The position numbers were made by a program, and so were the translations under genes. A stretch of DNA of 64,000 nucleotides from Pedobacter metabolipauper (lineage in GTDB: Bacteria > Bacteroidota > Bacteroidia > Sphingobacteriales > Sphingobacteriaceae), in NCBI RefSeq assembly GCF_004362715.1, contig NZ_SNYC01000003.1, positions 559,601-623,600 on the forward strand. Direction: 5' to 3'. This document shows positions 43,867-51,703 of the stretch, piece after piece. The notes below the pieces were generated by a model, which saw nothing but the letters and a program-made list of their open reading frames with translations, did not search any database and had not been told where the DNA came from. How positions within the stretch are numbered: position 1 is the stretch's first letter; the number at the start of each line of letters is the position of its first letter.

Positions 43867-44607
43867 ATGAAGACTTTATCAGAAAAAGTAATTTTAGTTA
43901 CCGGTGCTTCAAGAGGTATTGGTGCGGTGATTGCGCAGCAGCTTGCTCAAGCAGGTGCTAAAGTAATTGTTAACTATGCAGGCGGAAAGGATGCTGCTGA
44001 TCAGACCGTTGCTGGAATTATCGAATCCGGCGGAGATGCCATTGCTGTTCAAGGCGATGTTAGCAATTCAGAACAGGTAAAGAACCTTTTTGATGCTGCG
44101 ATTGATCATTACGGCCGTATTGATGTGCTGATTAATAATGCCGGGATTATGATCTTTGGTATATTGAAAGATACGACGGACGAAGATTTTGACCGGCAGT
44201 TTAACGTCAATGTAAAGGGAACGTTCAACACCATGCGTGAAGCAGCCACACGTTTGGCAGATCACGGAACGGTGATTAACTTTTCTACTTCTGCAAACCG
44301 GATGATGCTGCCTGGCTACAGTACTTATGTAGCTACGAAAGCTGCTGTTGAACAGTTAACCCGTATATTTTCTAAAGAGGTTGGTGCAAGGGGGATCAAT
44401 GTGAATTCAGTATCTCCTGGCCCTACAAATACAGAACTGTTTACCAATGGAAAGTCTCAGGAGGTGATTGACCGCCTGGCTGCTTTATCTCCGTTTAACC
44501 GGATTGGTGAATCTGATGATATTGCAAAGGTGGTGGTGTTTCTGGCCAGTGATGCGGCAAAATGGATCAATGCACAGAATATTGGCGTTAACGGTGGTAC
44601 GGCATAA
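43867..44607 (+). CDS. SDR-family oxidoreductase (3-oxoacyl-ACP reductase-like)
   Basis: About 246 residues from ATG 43867 (MKTLSEKVILVTGASRGIG); the long frame upstream runs through a terminator and is not coding. Classical SDR: TGASRGIG, NNAGIM, Ser in NFSTSA and YVATK; the end NIGVNGG is usual for FabG-like enzymes. Substrate unknown; many such enzymes are not in fatty acid synthesis. Converges on the porin gene with a hairpin in between. Confidence 0.92.
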   Translation: MKTLSEKVILVTGASRGIGAVIAQQLAQAGAKVIVNYAGGKDAADQTVAGIIESGGDAIAVQGDVSNSEQVKNLFDAAIDHYGRIDVLINNAGIMIFGILKDTTDEDFDRQFNVNVKGTFNTMREAATRLADHGTVINFSTSANRMMLPGYSTYVATKAAVEQLTRIFSKEVGARGINVNSVSPGPTNTELFTNGKSQEVIDRLAALSPFNRIGESDDIAKVVVFLASDAAKWINAQNIGVNGGTA

Positions 44608-44612
44608 AAAAA

Positions 44613-44668
44613 TGAGGCTGCCCATTGCTGATCACGAATTTGATTCCGGATTACAATGGGCAGTCTCA
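44613..44668. terminator. Hairpin between convergent SDR and porin genes
   Basis: Arms TGAGGCTGCCCATTG (44613-44627) and CAATGGGCAGTCTCA (44654-44668) pair with one G-T; the loop is 26 bases. Confidence 0.65.
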
Positions 44669-44690
44669 ATTAAATGATCTGCAGCAGGTT

Positions 44691-46094
44691 TTAGAATCCT
44701 ACTACTGCTTCGATCACATAGCCATTAAATTTACCGCCAGACCTGAAATCAGCGGTAGGGAAGTCTTTATATTTCTGAACTACATATTCTCCTTTTAGCA
44801 ATACGTTTTTAGTCATGAACCATCCTGCTGCTGCTGCTACTCTGTTCAATTTCACATCACCGGTGTAAACAATTGCCCCTGCTCCGGTTCCTGCTGCATT
44901 ATCAGCTAAACGTGCGGTTACTGTATTGTATTTAACACCTATGAACAGGTCTTCTGCTTTACCAAAGCGATACACACCGTCTATGGCAAACTGTTTTGCA
45001 TCCCTGGTATCTGTTTCTCTTGCATTGCGTCCGGATGCAGTTTCATATGTTCCGAACAATTCAAATCCTTTTACTTTTAAAAAGCCGTTGAGCATATAGG
45101 TGTTTATCTTTTTGCTGAATCCAGGATTAAAGCGTCCTGAAAATGCAAGTGGTGTACCTGCTCCGGTGGTGCTGCTTGGATTGGCAGAGTTTTGCTCCAT
45201 TATAAATTGGTAGTTAGAACCTGAACGATCGCCGCCAAAGATGGTATTGCTTCCGCTGCTTTGGTTGCCGTAATAGGAACCGCTTACACGCACCCTGATG
45301 TCCTGGGTAAGTTGTTTGTCAACTCCGCCTTTTAAGATCAATGATGGTGATTTATGATAATCTCCGTCCGGATTGGCACTGGCGTAAAGGGAATCTACAT
45401 TTCCTTTGATCATACCATTGGTCATTCCGATCATTCCAAACCATCCATTTTTCTTAAGGTACACTTCTCCGCCAATCTCGGTTGCAAACTCGTCCATGAT
45501 GTTGCCTTCCATAAATGGATTATAGATCGCTTGTCCGCCGTCGCTTCTTCTAAAGTGTTCATCACCATAATTTACTTCAAAGTGACCAATTTTAATGGTG
45601 GCTATTTTCATCAGCTCTTCCCATACTGCTCCTTTGAAGGGCAGTTTATCAAACTGGATATATCCGCCTTTTACCCAGGTTTCATTGTGGTGTTTGGTAG
45701 AAAGGTAGGTGGTAATGTTCAACCGAACGCCATCTGCAAGCTGCACATCCATAAATAAATTGGCTTGTGCGGTTTGAAAGCCTGGTGTAATGACCTTTAA
45801 GCGATTTCCGGGTGTAGATACACCACCACCAAATGAACCGACATCGTTTTTTAAAGCTCCCGGGTTTTTATGTTTCAGGTTTTGAAACTGCTGAGTAAAC
45901 CCTGCTCCAAATTTAACCTTTAGTCCGTCGAACATATAAGTTGAATCTTTTGGGTCTTCAAATACATTGATACCGCTTTTATCGTAAGGCCTGATGTTAT
46001 TTATCTTTGGCAATTGGGCGTAAGCTGCTGTTGATGCACCGATGGTAACCAATACCACTGCTGCCAGTTTGAAAAGTGTTGTTTTAGTTTTCAT
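44691..46094 (-). CDS. Outer membrane porin-like beta-barrel protein
   Basis: A 467-residue exported protein; the signal peptide ends at AAYAQ. The mature sequence alternates amphipathic strands (DIRVRVSGSYYG, FELFGTYETASG, LFIGVKYNTVTARL, VLLKGEYVVQKY) and ends in Phe (VVGF), as outer-membrane barrels do. It resembles phosphate-selective-type porins of Bacteroidota. Substrate unknown. The YceI gene upstream is 29 bases away, suggesting an operon. Confidence 0.85.
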   Translation of the reverse strand: MKTKTTLFKLAAVVLVTIGASTAAYAQLPKINNIRPYDKSGINVFEDPKDSTYMFDGLKVKFGAGFTQQFQNLKHKNPGALKNDVGSFGGGVSTPGNRLKVITPGFQTAQANLFMDVQLADGVRLNITTYLSTKHHNETWVKGGYIQFDKLPFKGAVWEELMKIATIKIGHFEVNYGDEHFRRSDGGQAIYNPFMEGNIMDEFATEIGGEVYLKKNGWFGMIGMTNGMIKGNVDSLYASANPDGDYHKSPSLILKGGVDKQLTQDIRVRVSGSYYGNQSSGSNTIFGGDRSGSNYQFIMEQNSANPSSTTGAGTPLAFSGRFNPGFSKKINTYMLNGFLKVKGFELFGTYETASGRNARETDTRDAKQFAIDGVYRFGKAEDLFIGVKYNTVTARLADNAAGTGAGAIVYTGDVKLNRVAAAAGWFMTKNVLLKGEYVVQKYKDFPTADFRSGGKFNGYVIEAVVGF

Positions 46095-46123
46095 GACTTT
46101 ATGTATAATTTAAATCGATGCGG

Positions 46124-46747
46124 TTATTTTTTAAAGTTGAGGTTATAACTAATTGTAAGTTCATCTCCAACTTTCATGGCACCCAGCATGAAGCTTGGTG
46201 GTTGTATGCTGTATTCAGTCAGCTTTAATTTCTCAACACCCGTACAGGTGATGGTTTGATCGGCTTTCACTTCGCCTGTTAACTGCATCACAATGGTTTT
46301 TGTTACTCCTGCAAGGGTTAATGCGCCAGTTGCTTTAATGGCGAACTTGTTTTTGGTTGTAGGTGTAATGACGGCATTACTTAGTTTAAAGCTAATTTTT
46401 GGATAAGTATCTGCTTTTATGGTTTTGTAGGTCCGGTTATCCATAGAAGAACTTTCACTTTTAAGACTTTTTGCATTTACGCTAAAGGTTAATGCGTTCA
46501 GACTTTTTGGAATTCCATCGGTAGCACTGATGGCACCGAAATCTGCTTCGCAAACCGGATCCATTGCCGTCATTTTCCAGTCGTGTACGTTGGATGTTCC
46601 TGAAACTTTTACGATGTTGTCTTTGGACGCGCTTAGTTTATAAACTTGTGCCTGCAGACCGGTAATAGATAGTACTGAGATCAGCAAGATGCAGATCAGG
46701 CTCCTTTTGGTACCCGTACTGCTGTGTAAAAAGCTATTGGTTTTCAT
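46124..46747 (-). CDS. YceI-family protein, exported
   Basis: About 207 residues from ATG 46747; the signal peptide ends TGLQAQ. YceI lipocalin-like fold: VSGTSNVHDWKM, LTFSVNAKSLKS, TYPKISFKLS, ALTLAGVTKTIVM. Such proteins bind isoprenoid chains. A CRP/FNR-like palindrome is centred 84 bases upstream of the start, almost the same spacing as before the other YceI gene. Probably co-transcribed with the porin. Confidence 0.9.
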   Translation of the reverse strand: MKTNSFLHSSTGTKRSLICILLISVLSITGLQAQVYKLSASKDNIVKVSGTSNVHDWKMTAMDPVCEADFGAISATDGIPKSLNALTFSVNAKSLKSESSSMDNRTYKTIKADTYPKISFKLSNAVITPTTKNKFAIKATGALTLAGVTKTIVMQLTGEVKADQTITCTGVEKLKLTEYSIQPPSFMLGAMKVGDELTISYNLNFKK

Positions 46748-46823
46748 AATCTGATTGTTTATTATCAATACTCAAAACTACCAGATATTAATAGGGTGAA
46801 GCATGATTTAAAACAGCCGGATA

Positions 46824-46839
46824 TGTGATCTTCATCACT
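46824..46839. promoter_or_regulatory. CRP/FNR-like palindrome upstream of yceI/porin
   Basis: TGTGATCTTCATCACT, centred 84 bases before the YceI start at 46747. Confidence 0.65.
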
Positions 46840-47063
46840 TTTATTTAGATTAAAAATATCTGATTATTAGGTATTTAGTGGTTTTTATAGCTTAGCGCTA
46901 TTATAACAGACGATATGACTGCAGACTACGATATCGGGTTATCATCCGCATTTTTTGAGCAGGTAATTGTTGTAAATTAAAGCCGGTAATGCAAATCATT
47001 ATTATTGTGTTTTTCTGAAGCCTGATTTGCTTGTGTCTATTTTTCCGGCAAAAGTCTGAATGC

Positions 47064-47093
47064 AAAAATTGCGGGTTGAAGCCCGCAATTTTT
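47064..47093 (-). terminator. Terminator of the minus-strand YceI/membrane gene unit
   Basis: Perfect 12-base arms (47064-47075, 47082-47093) around a 6-base loop; A5 and T5 lie inside the arms so it may work both ways. Otherwise 46769-47224 holds no gene. Confidence 0.8.
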
Positions 47094-47224
47094 GTAAGGA
47101 TCGATGTTATTTTGAAATGCCAGGGCCTTGTTTATTAAATATTGGAATCCTGTTTATTAAAATGCTGAATCTTGTCTGTTAAATGGATACGTGCCTAACA
47201 TCCCCGCTATCGGTTCATAAGATT

Positions 47225-47632
47225 TTAAGGGTTGATCTTTGCAAACACGATTCCTGCAATGATGGCCTGCACCAATCCATAAAAGAACCAGCTGCAAACG
47301 ATGAGCAGCGTAATATCCAGTGAGCTAAAAGTAATCCACATCACAGGCAGTAAAGCTACTGCTGCATATACCAGTCCGAATTCTATTCCTCTAAGTATAA
47401 AATGACCATGGAACAAGCTTTTAAAACGATCCCAAAACCACGATAATGCAAAGCTGATGATGAATGCATGAAGATAGAACAGGAGATCCCGGCTTCCATC
47501 AGAATTAAAGAGCGGGTTGTTGTATTCGAAAAATAGTTCCGGAAAGAACCTAACGGTTAAGAAAAGGCTTCCATAGCATATAATGAATAGGATGGCTCCT
47601 GCAATCAACCCTGAAATGATAATTTTCTTCAT
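47225..47632 (-). CDS. Four-span membrane protein, unknown
   Basis: A 135-residue protein with four hydrophobic segments (about 5-27, 52-70, 82-102, 108-130). No catalytic motif; FYLHAFIISFALSWFWDRF is the only notable stretch. It lies 6 bases after the YceI gene, so it is the second gene of that unit. I do not recognise the family. Confidence 0.65.
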   Translation of the reverse strand: MKKIIISGLIAGAILFIICYGSLFLTVRFFPELFFEYNNPLFNSDGSRDLLFYLHAFIISFALSWFWDRFKSLFHGHFILRGIEFGLVYAAVALLPVMWITFSSLDITLLIVCSWFFYGLVQAIIAGIVFAKINP

Positions 47633-47638
47633 AATATT

Positions 47639-48250
47639 TTAATTTAGGATCCTTGCTTTAAGAATAAATTCTACAAGGAGCTGGTTATTGGTTTTGATCA
47701 TACCACCGAGTTTGCGGGGTGGTGTGATGTTAAAGTCTGAAAAGTTTACTTGTTTGGTTCCGATGAGGGTTATGTTTTTAGCTCCGTCTGGTATACACTT
47801 GTAATCCACATCAAATCGTTTGCTAACGCCTGCGAGTTCTATGGTTACGGCTCCTTTTACTTCAGTTTCTCCCGCGGTATTCAGCGGATACCTCGTTAAA
47901 CTGATAAACTTAATGCTCAGTTTTGGGTATTGTTCTGATTTTAATGTTTTACGGAGGTCTTTGGTCATGATCGCATTGTGGCAGTCAAAACTTTGGATGT
48001 CCAGGATCATTGTTCCAGAGATCCTTACTGCATCTGAAGCATTGTCACGGCTTAATATTAGTGTATCTGGTTTAACGTAGTTGGGTATTACACAGCTAAA
48101 CTTATTGATGTTGGTACTCCCATTAACCTTTAAACTGCATTCTTTACTCAATATCCATTTTACCGGAGTTAGTCCGTTTGTACGGTATTTAAAACCTGAT
48201 GTGAGTACAAATAGGAATAGGAGTAAGGTGAAGAACTGCTTTCCCTTCAT
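47639..48250 (-). CDS. YceI-family protein, exported
   Basis: A 203-residue protein with a signal peptide (FFTLLLFLFVLTSGF). YceI pattern: LKVNGSTNINKFSC, YPKLSIKFISL, AVTIELAGVSKRFDV, NFSDFNITPPRK. Diverged from the YceI protein at 46124. The CRP/FNR-like site shared with the divergent alcohol dehydrogenase is centred 83 bases upstream. Confidence 0.88.
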   Translation of the reverse strand: MKGKQFFTLLLFLFVLTSGFKYRTNGLTPVKWILSKECSLKVNGSTNINKFSCVIPNYVKPDTLILSRDNASDAVRISGTMILDIQSFDCHNAIMTKDLRKTLKSEQYPKLSIKFISLTRYPLNTAGETEVKGAVTIELAGVSKRFDVDYKCIPDGAKNITLIGTKQVNFSDFNITPPRKLGGMIKTNNQLLVEFILKARILN

Positions 48251-48325
48251 GGCTGTTGTAATTAATTTCTAATGCAAATATTGAATTTATGCCGGCCTTG
48301 ATTGTTGATGAGGCTCAAGGTTAAA

Positions 48326-48341
48326 TGTGATATTGATCACT
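48326..48341. promoter_or_regulatory. CRP/FNR-like palindrome between yceI and the alcohol dehydrogenase
   Basis: TGTGATATTGATCACT, centred 83 bases from the YceI start and about 69 from the dehydrogenase start, so one site could serve both divergent genes. Confidence 0.65.
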
Positions 48342-48402
48342 ATTTTTTGGATTGATATACAGGAACTTAGTTGAAAAATTACTCAACCTTAATACTGTAG
48401 TT

Positions 48403-49440
48403 ATGTTACCTAAAACAATGAAAGCTGCCGTGATCCATGATTTCGGCGCTCCCTTATCAATTGAAGAGATGCCGGTTAAAGAGCCCCGTGAACATGAAAT
48501 ACTGGTCAAAGTGATTTCTTGCGGCGTTTGCCATACGGACTTACATGCCTGTGCTGGCGACTGGCCTGTTAAATCTAAGATGCCCTTAATTCCTGGTCAT
48601 GAAGCAATTGGTTATGTAGTTGCGTTAGGTAAGGGTGTAAAAAATGTAAAGGATGGAGATGTTGTTGGCGTTCCATGGCTGTACAGTGCTTGTGGGGGCT
48701 GTGAATATTGTATTACCGGTTGGGAAACTTTATGCGAAACACAGCATAATGGTGGATACAGTGTAGATGGAGGTTTTGCAGAATATTTGATTGCTGATTC
48801 CAGATATGTAGCTCATTTTCCATCAAATATCAATTTTACAGAGATGGCACCCATTATTTGTGCGGGTGTTACAGTATATAAAGGGCTGAAAGAAACGGAA
48901 GCTAAGCCCGGAGAATGGGTTGCCATTTCTGGTATTGGTGGTTTAGGGCACCTTGCTGTTCAGTATGCTAAGGCCATGGGACTTCATGTGGCGGCTATTG
49001 ATGTTGCTGATGATAAACTGGAACTGGCTAAGCGCCTTGGTGCCGACTTAACCGTAAATGCAAGGCTGAATGATCCTGGTGAGTTTTTGAAAAAAGAAAC
49101 TGGCGGAATGCATGGTGTTTTGGTTACTGCAGTGTCGCCAATTGCATTTAAGCAAGGCATTTCTGCACTAAGGCGTAAGGGAACCATTGCATTGAATGGA
49201 TTGCCTCCTGGTAGTTTTGACCTTCCTATTTTTGAAACGGTGTTAAACCGGTACACGGTTAGGGGTTCTATTGTGGGTACGCGTAAAGATATGCAGGAAG
49301 CTATTGGCTTTGCACTTGAAGGAAAAGTAAAAGCCAATGTTCATGGTGCCAAACTGGAAGAGATCAATACCGTTTTTGAAAACATGAAAAAAGGCGAGAT
49401 TGACGGCAGGATCGTTTTAGAGATTGCCGACCCAAACTAA
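48403..49440 (+). CDS. Zinc-dependent alcohol dehydrogenase (AdhP/AdhA type)
   Basis: About 345 residues from ATG 48403; ATG 48418 (MKAAVIHDFG) is also possible. Medium-chain zinc dehydrogenase: catalytic zinc site CGVCHTDLH and GHEAIGYV, structural zinc CGGCEYCITGWETLC, NAD-binding GIGGLGHLAVQYAK. It converts alcohols and aldehydes with NAD(H), likely as a fermentative or detoxifying enzyme. The CRP/FNR-like site upstream fits oxygen or carbon control. Its end overlaps the convergent helicase gene by 4 bases. Confidence 0.94.
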   Translation: MLPKTMKAAVIHDFGAPLSIEEMPVKEPREHEILVKVISCGVCHTDLHACAGDWPVKSKMPLIPGHEAIGYVVALGKGVKNVKDGDVVGVPWLYSACGGCEYCITGWETLCETQHNGGYSVDGGFAEYLIADSRYVAHFPSNINFTEMAPIICAGVTVYKGLKETEAKPGEWVAISGIGGLGHLAVQYAKAMGLHVAAIDVADDKLELAKRLGADLTVNARLNDPGEFLKKETGGMHGVLVTAVSPIAFKQGISALRRKGTIALNGLPPGSFDLPIFETVLNRYTVRGSIVGTRKDMQEAIGFALEGKVKANVHGAKLEEINTVFENMKKGEIDGRIVLEIADPN

Positions 49441-51350
49441 TCAGCCATGTATTCCCAGGCACTTTTATAGGCCTGTAATCCATCTGCATAACTGATAAAA
49501 TCTGCATAAAAGGGCAAACGGGAAAGGGTAGTACTGTCACCAATCACTACCAGTTTCTGTTTTGCCCTTGTCATGGCTACATTCATCCGCCTGATATCTG
49601 CCAGAAAACCAATGCTGCGCTCTGCATTGCTCCGGGTTAAGCTCAGGTAAACAATGTCGCGTTCCTGCCCCTGGAAACTATCGATCGTATTCACGGTCAG
49701 GTAAGCTGTATATTCCTGCAGTTCAGGATCGTTCAATACCAATTCTTTTAATACCCTGATCTGCTGCTGGTATGGGGATATGATTCCAATAGTTGGGAAA
49801 TTGGCTAATGTATAATGCGCTGCCAGTTCTGCAAGATATTGCCGGAGGTGTTTGAGCAGGAATACGGCTTCTTCCGGATTGGTTACACTAGTTCCTTCTG
49901 CTTTTTCATCAAATGCACAGCCTGCTGTATCTATAAAGGATAGTGGATTATCGCTGGCAAATAATGTTCTCTGTGCGACTGTTTCATGTGCTTTTAGCTG
50001 GTCATTATAAAATATCCTGGATGAATATCCCATAATTTGTTCATTCATGCGGTATTGTTCTTCCAATACCGTTACGGCTTCAGGAAATTGGAGGGCGCAT
50101 TTTTCAAGCAGCGTGGTGCTTAATCCTTTTCTGGCAGCATCGGCTGATTTAATGGTTGGCGGAAGCTGACAGTGGTCGCCTGCAAGGATTACTTTGCTTG
50201 CTTTTAAGATTGGGATCCAGCAAGCGGGTTCTAATGCTTGTCCGGCTTCATCGATTACTACGGTGTTAAATGTTAGGTTTCTGATGGTGTAATAGTTTGC
50301 GCCAACCAGTGTAGCGGTTATTACCTGGGCTTTTGCCACCACCTGGTCTATGATGTACTGCTCGGTATTACCGGCTTCTTTCATAATTTTATGGGCTTCA
50401 TTAAACAATGCTTTCCGCTGTTCCTGTTCTGCACGGCCAAAGTTCCTTTTGTATTTATGTGCCATGTTCTTATATTCTGCAGCCTGTTTTTTTAAGCTTT
50501 TAATGTCTTTCATGTTTTCATGGCCGGCCATCTTACGATCAAGTGTTAAGGAAAGCATTTTTTCGGATACCCTGGATGGATTGCCAATACGCAATACGTT
50601 TAAGCCTTCTTCTGCGAGTTTTTCGCTAAGTAGGTCTACCGCCGTATTGCTTGGTGCCACAACCAGGATTTGCTGGTTGTTCTGCTTAAGGAGGGCTTTA
50701 ACTGCCTGAACGAGTGTTGTGGTTTTACCTGTTCCAGGCGGACCGTGAACGATAGCCAGTTCATTGGCATTCAGGATCTGATGAACGGACTCCTGTTGCT
50801 TTGCATTTAATTTTGGGATCTGGTAATGGGGTAAGCCGGATTTAAAAGTCGGTTTGTACTGTCCGGTTAGGATCTTTGGTAAGTTTGTGGTGGATGAAAT
50901 TTTATTCTCCAGAATTTCTTCGCCCTGTTTCAGTGCTTGCTGCATTTCATCATAGCTGTTGCTGTCAAACAGGAGGTCGATACCTAATTTGCCGTCCCGC
51001 GTCCAGTCTGGAAGTTCATCCGTACGAAGTGTGATTTTAATCTTACTGCCATGAATGTGTGTTACTGTTCCTTCTATCCGGTCTTGTTTAGGGTCATGAT
51101 TGGAAAAAAGAACGGTTGCAGATCCAAAACGAAACTGGTGTGAGAGATCCTGATGGGTAGTCCGTTCCATCTCTACCGTTAAATAATCACCACGGCTCAT
51201 TTCTGTGCCGCGTATGGCTATGGGATACCAGGAAAGCCCATTTGCCCTGCGCTCTGCAACGGATGATGATTCGGTAAGGCTTCGGTAAGATCTAAGGTCT
51301 TCTTCACGCTCAATCTTCAACAGATCCAGCAACTTTTTAAAATACTCCAT
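49437..51350 (-). CDS. Superfamily 1 DNA/RNA helicase (UPF1/IGHMBP2-like)
   Basis: A 637-residue helicase with an N-terminal beta-barrel region (1-170) and the two helicase lobes. Walker A VHGPPGTGKTTT lies near residue 200, motif II VVIDEAGQALEPA, motif III AGDHCQLPPT, motif V TVNTIDSFQGQE and motif VI NVAMTRAKQKLVVIGD, all intact. Bacterial relatives are annotated as AAA-domain or DNA-binding helicases; the nucleic acid handled is unknown. Confidence 0.93.
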   Translation of the reverse strand: MEYFKKLLDLLKIEREEDLRSYRSLTESSSVAERRANGLSWYPIAIRGTEMSRGDYLTVEMERTTHQDLSHQFRFGSATVLFSNHDPKQDRIEGTVTHIHGSKIKITLRTDELPDWTRDGKLGIDLLFDSNSYDEMQQALKQGEEILENKISSTTNLPKILTGQYKPTFKSGLPHYQIPKLNAKQQESVHQILNANELAIVHGPPGTGKTTTLVQAVKALLKQNNQQILVVAPSNTAVDLLSEKLAEEGLNVLRIGNPSRVSEKMLSLTLDRKMAGHENMKDIKSLKKQAAEYKNMAHKYKRNFGRAEQEQRKALFNEAHKIMKEAGNTEQYIIDQVVAKAQVITATLVGANYYTIRNLTFNTVVIDEAGQALEPACWIPILKASKVILAGDHCQLPPTIKSADAARKGLSTTLLEKCALQFPEAVTVLEEQYRMNEQIMGYSSRIFYNDQLKAHETVAQRTLFASDNPLSFIDTAGCAFDEKAEGTSVTNPEEAVFLLKHLRQYLAELAAHYTLANFPTIGIISPYQQQIRVLKELVLNDPELQEYTAYLTVNTIDSFQGQERDIVYLSLTRSNAERSIGFLADIRRMNVAMTRAKQKLVVIGDSTTLSRLPFYADFISYADGLQAYKSAWEYMAD

Positions 51351-51534
51351 TGCCGCAAAGATATTGCAAATTGTGACGTAATACCTGAACTATTGAATTT
51401 CTAACTAAAGCTGCTGTTTTCAATTCATAGCTGTATTATATTTCTATTAAATTGATATTCAACAGCTCATGCAGTTCCTATAAATATATTGATATTTAAC
51501 TCCCGTAATTGCTTTTTTCTTTATAAATATTTGT

Positions 51535-51542
51535 TATTTTTG
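51535..51542 (+). promoter_or_regulatory. Possible -7 element for the 41-aa gene
   Basis: TATTTTTG matches TAnnTTTG, 19 bases before the ATG at 51562. The nearest TTG (51509-51511) is spaced 23 bases, slightly long. Confidence 0.4.
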
Positions 51543-51561
51543 ATCAGCTAAACTAATTATT

Positions 51562-51687
51562 ATGGAAAGATCATGCTTCTTATTAAACAATAAAGCTGTC
51601 CAGATTGCTTTGATATTTTTATCTGTTATGATGATCTATCAGTTTGGAAAGCGGGTAGGAGAATTCTTTTATTACCTAAGCAATTAA
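51562..51687 (+). CDS. Small single-span membrane protein, 41 aa
   Basis: ATG at 51562, 41 codons, TAA at 51685-51687. MERSCFLLNNKAV leads to one hydrophobic helix (QIALIFLSVMMIYQF) and a GKRVGEFFYYLSN end. It fills the only other content of the 353-base gap 51351-51703 and has a plausible promoter. No family recognised. Confidence 0.45.
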   Translation: MERSCFLLNNKAVQIALIFLSVMMIYQFGKRVGEFFYYLSN

Positions 51688-51703
51688 TTAAGATCAAGCC
51701 GTA

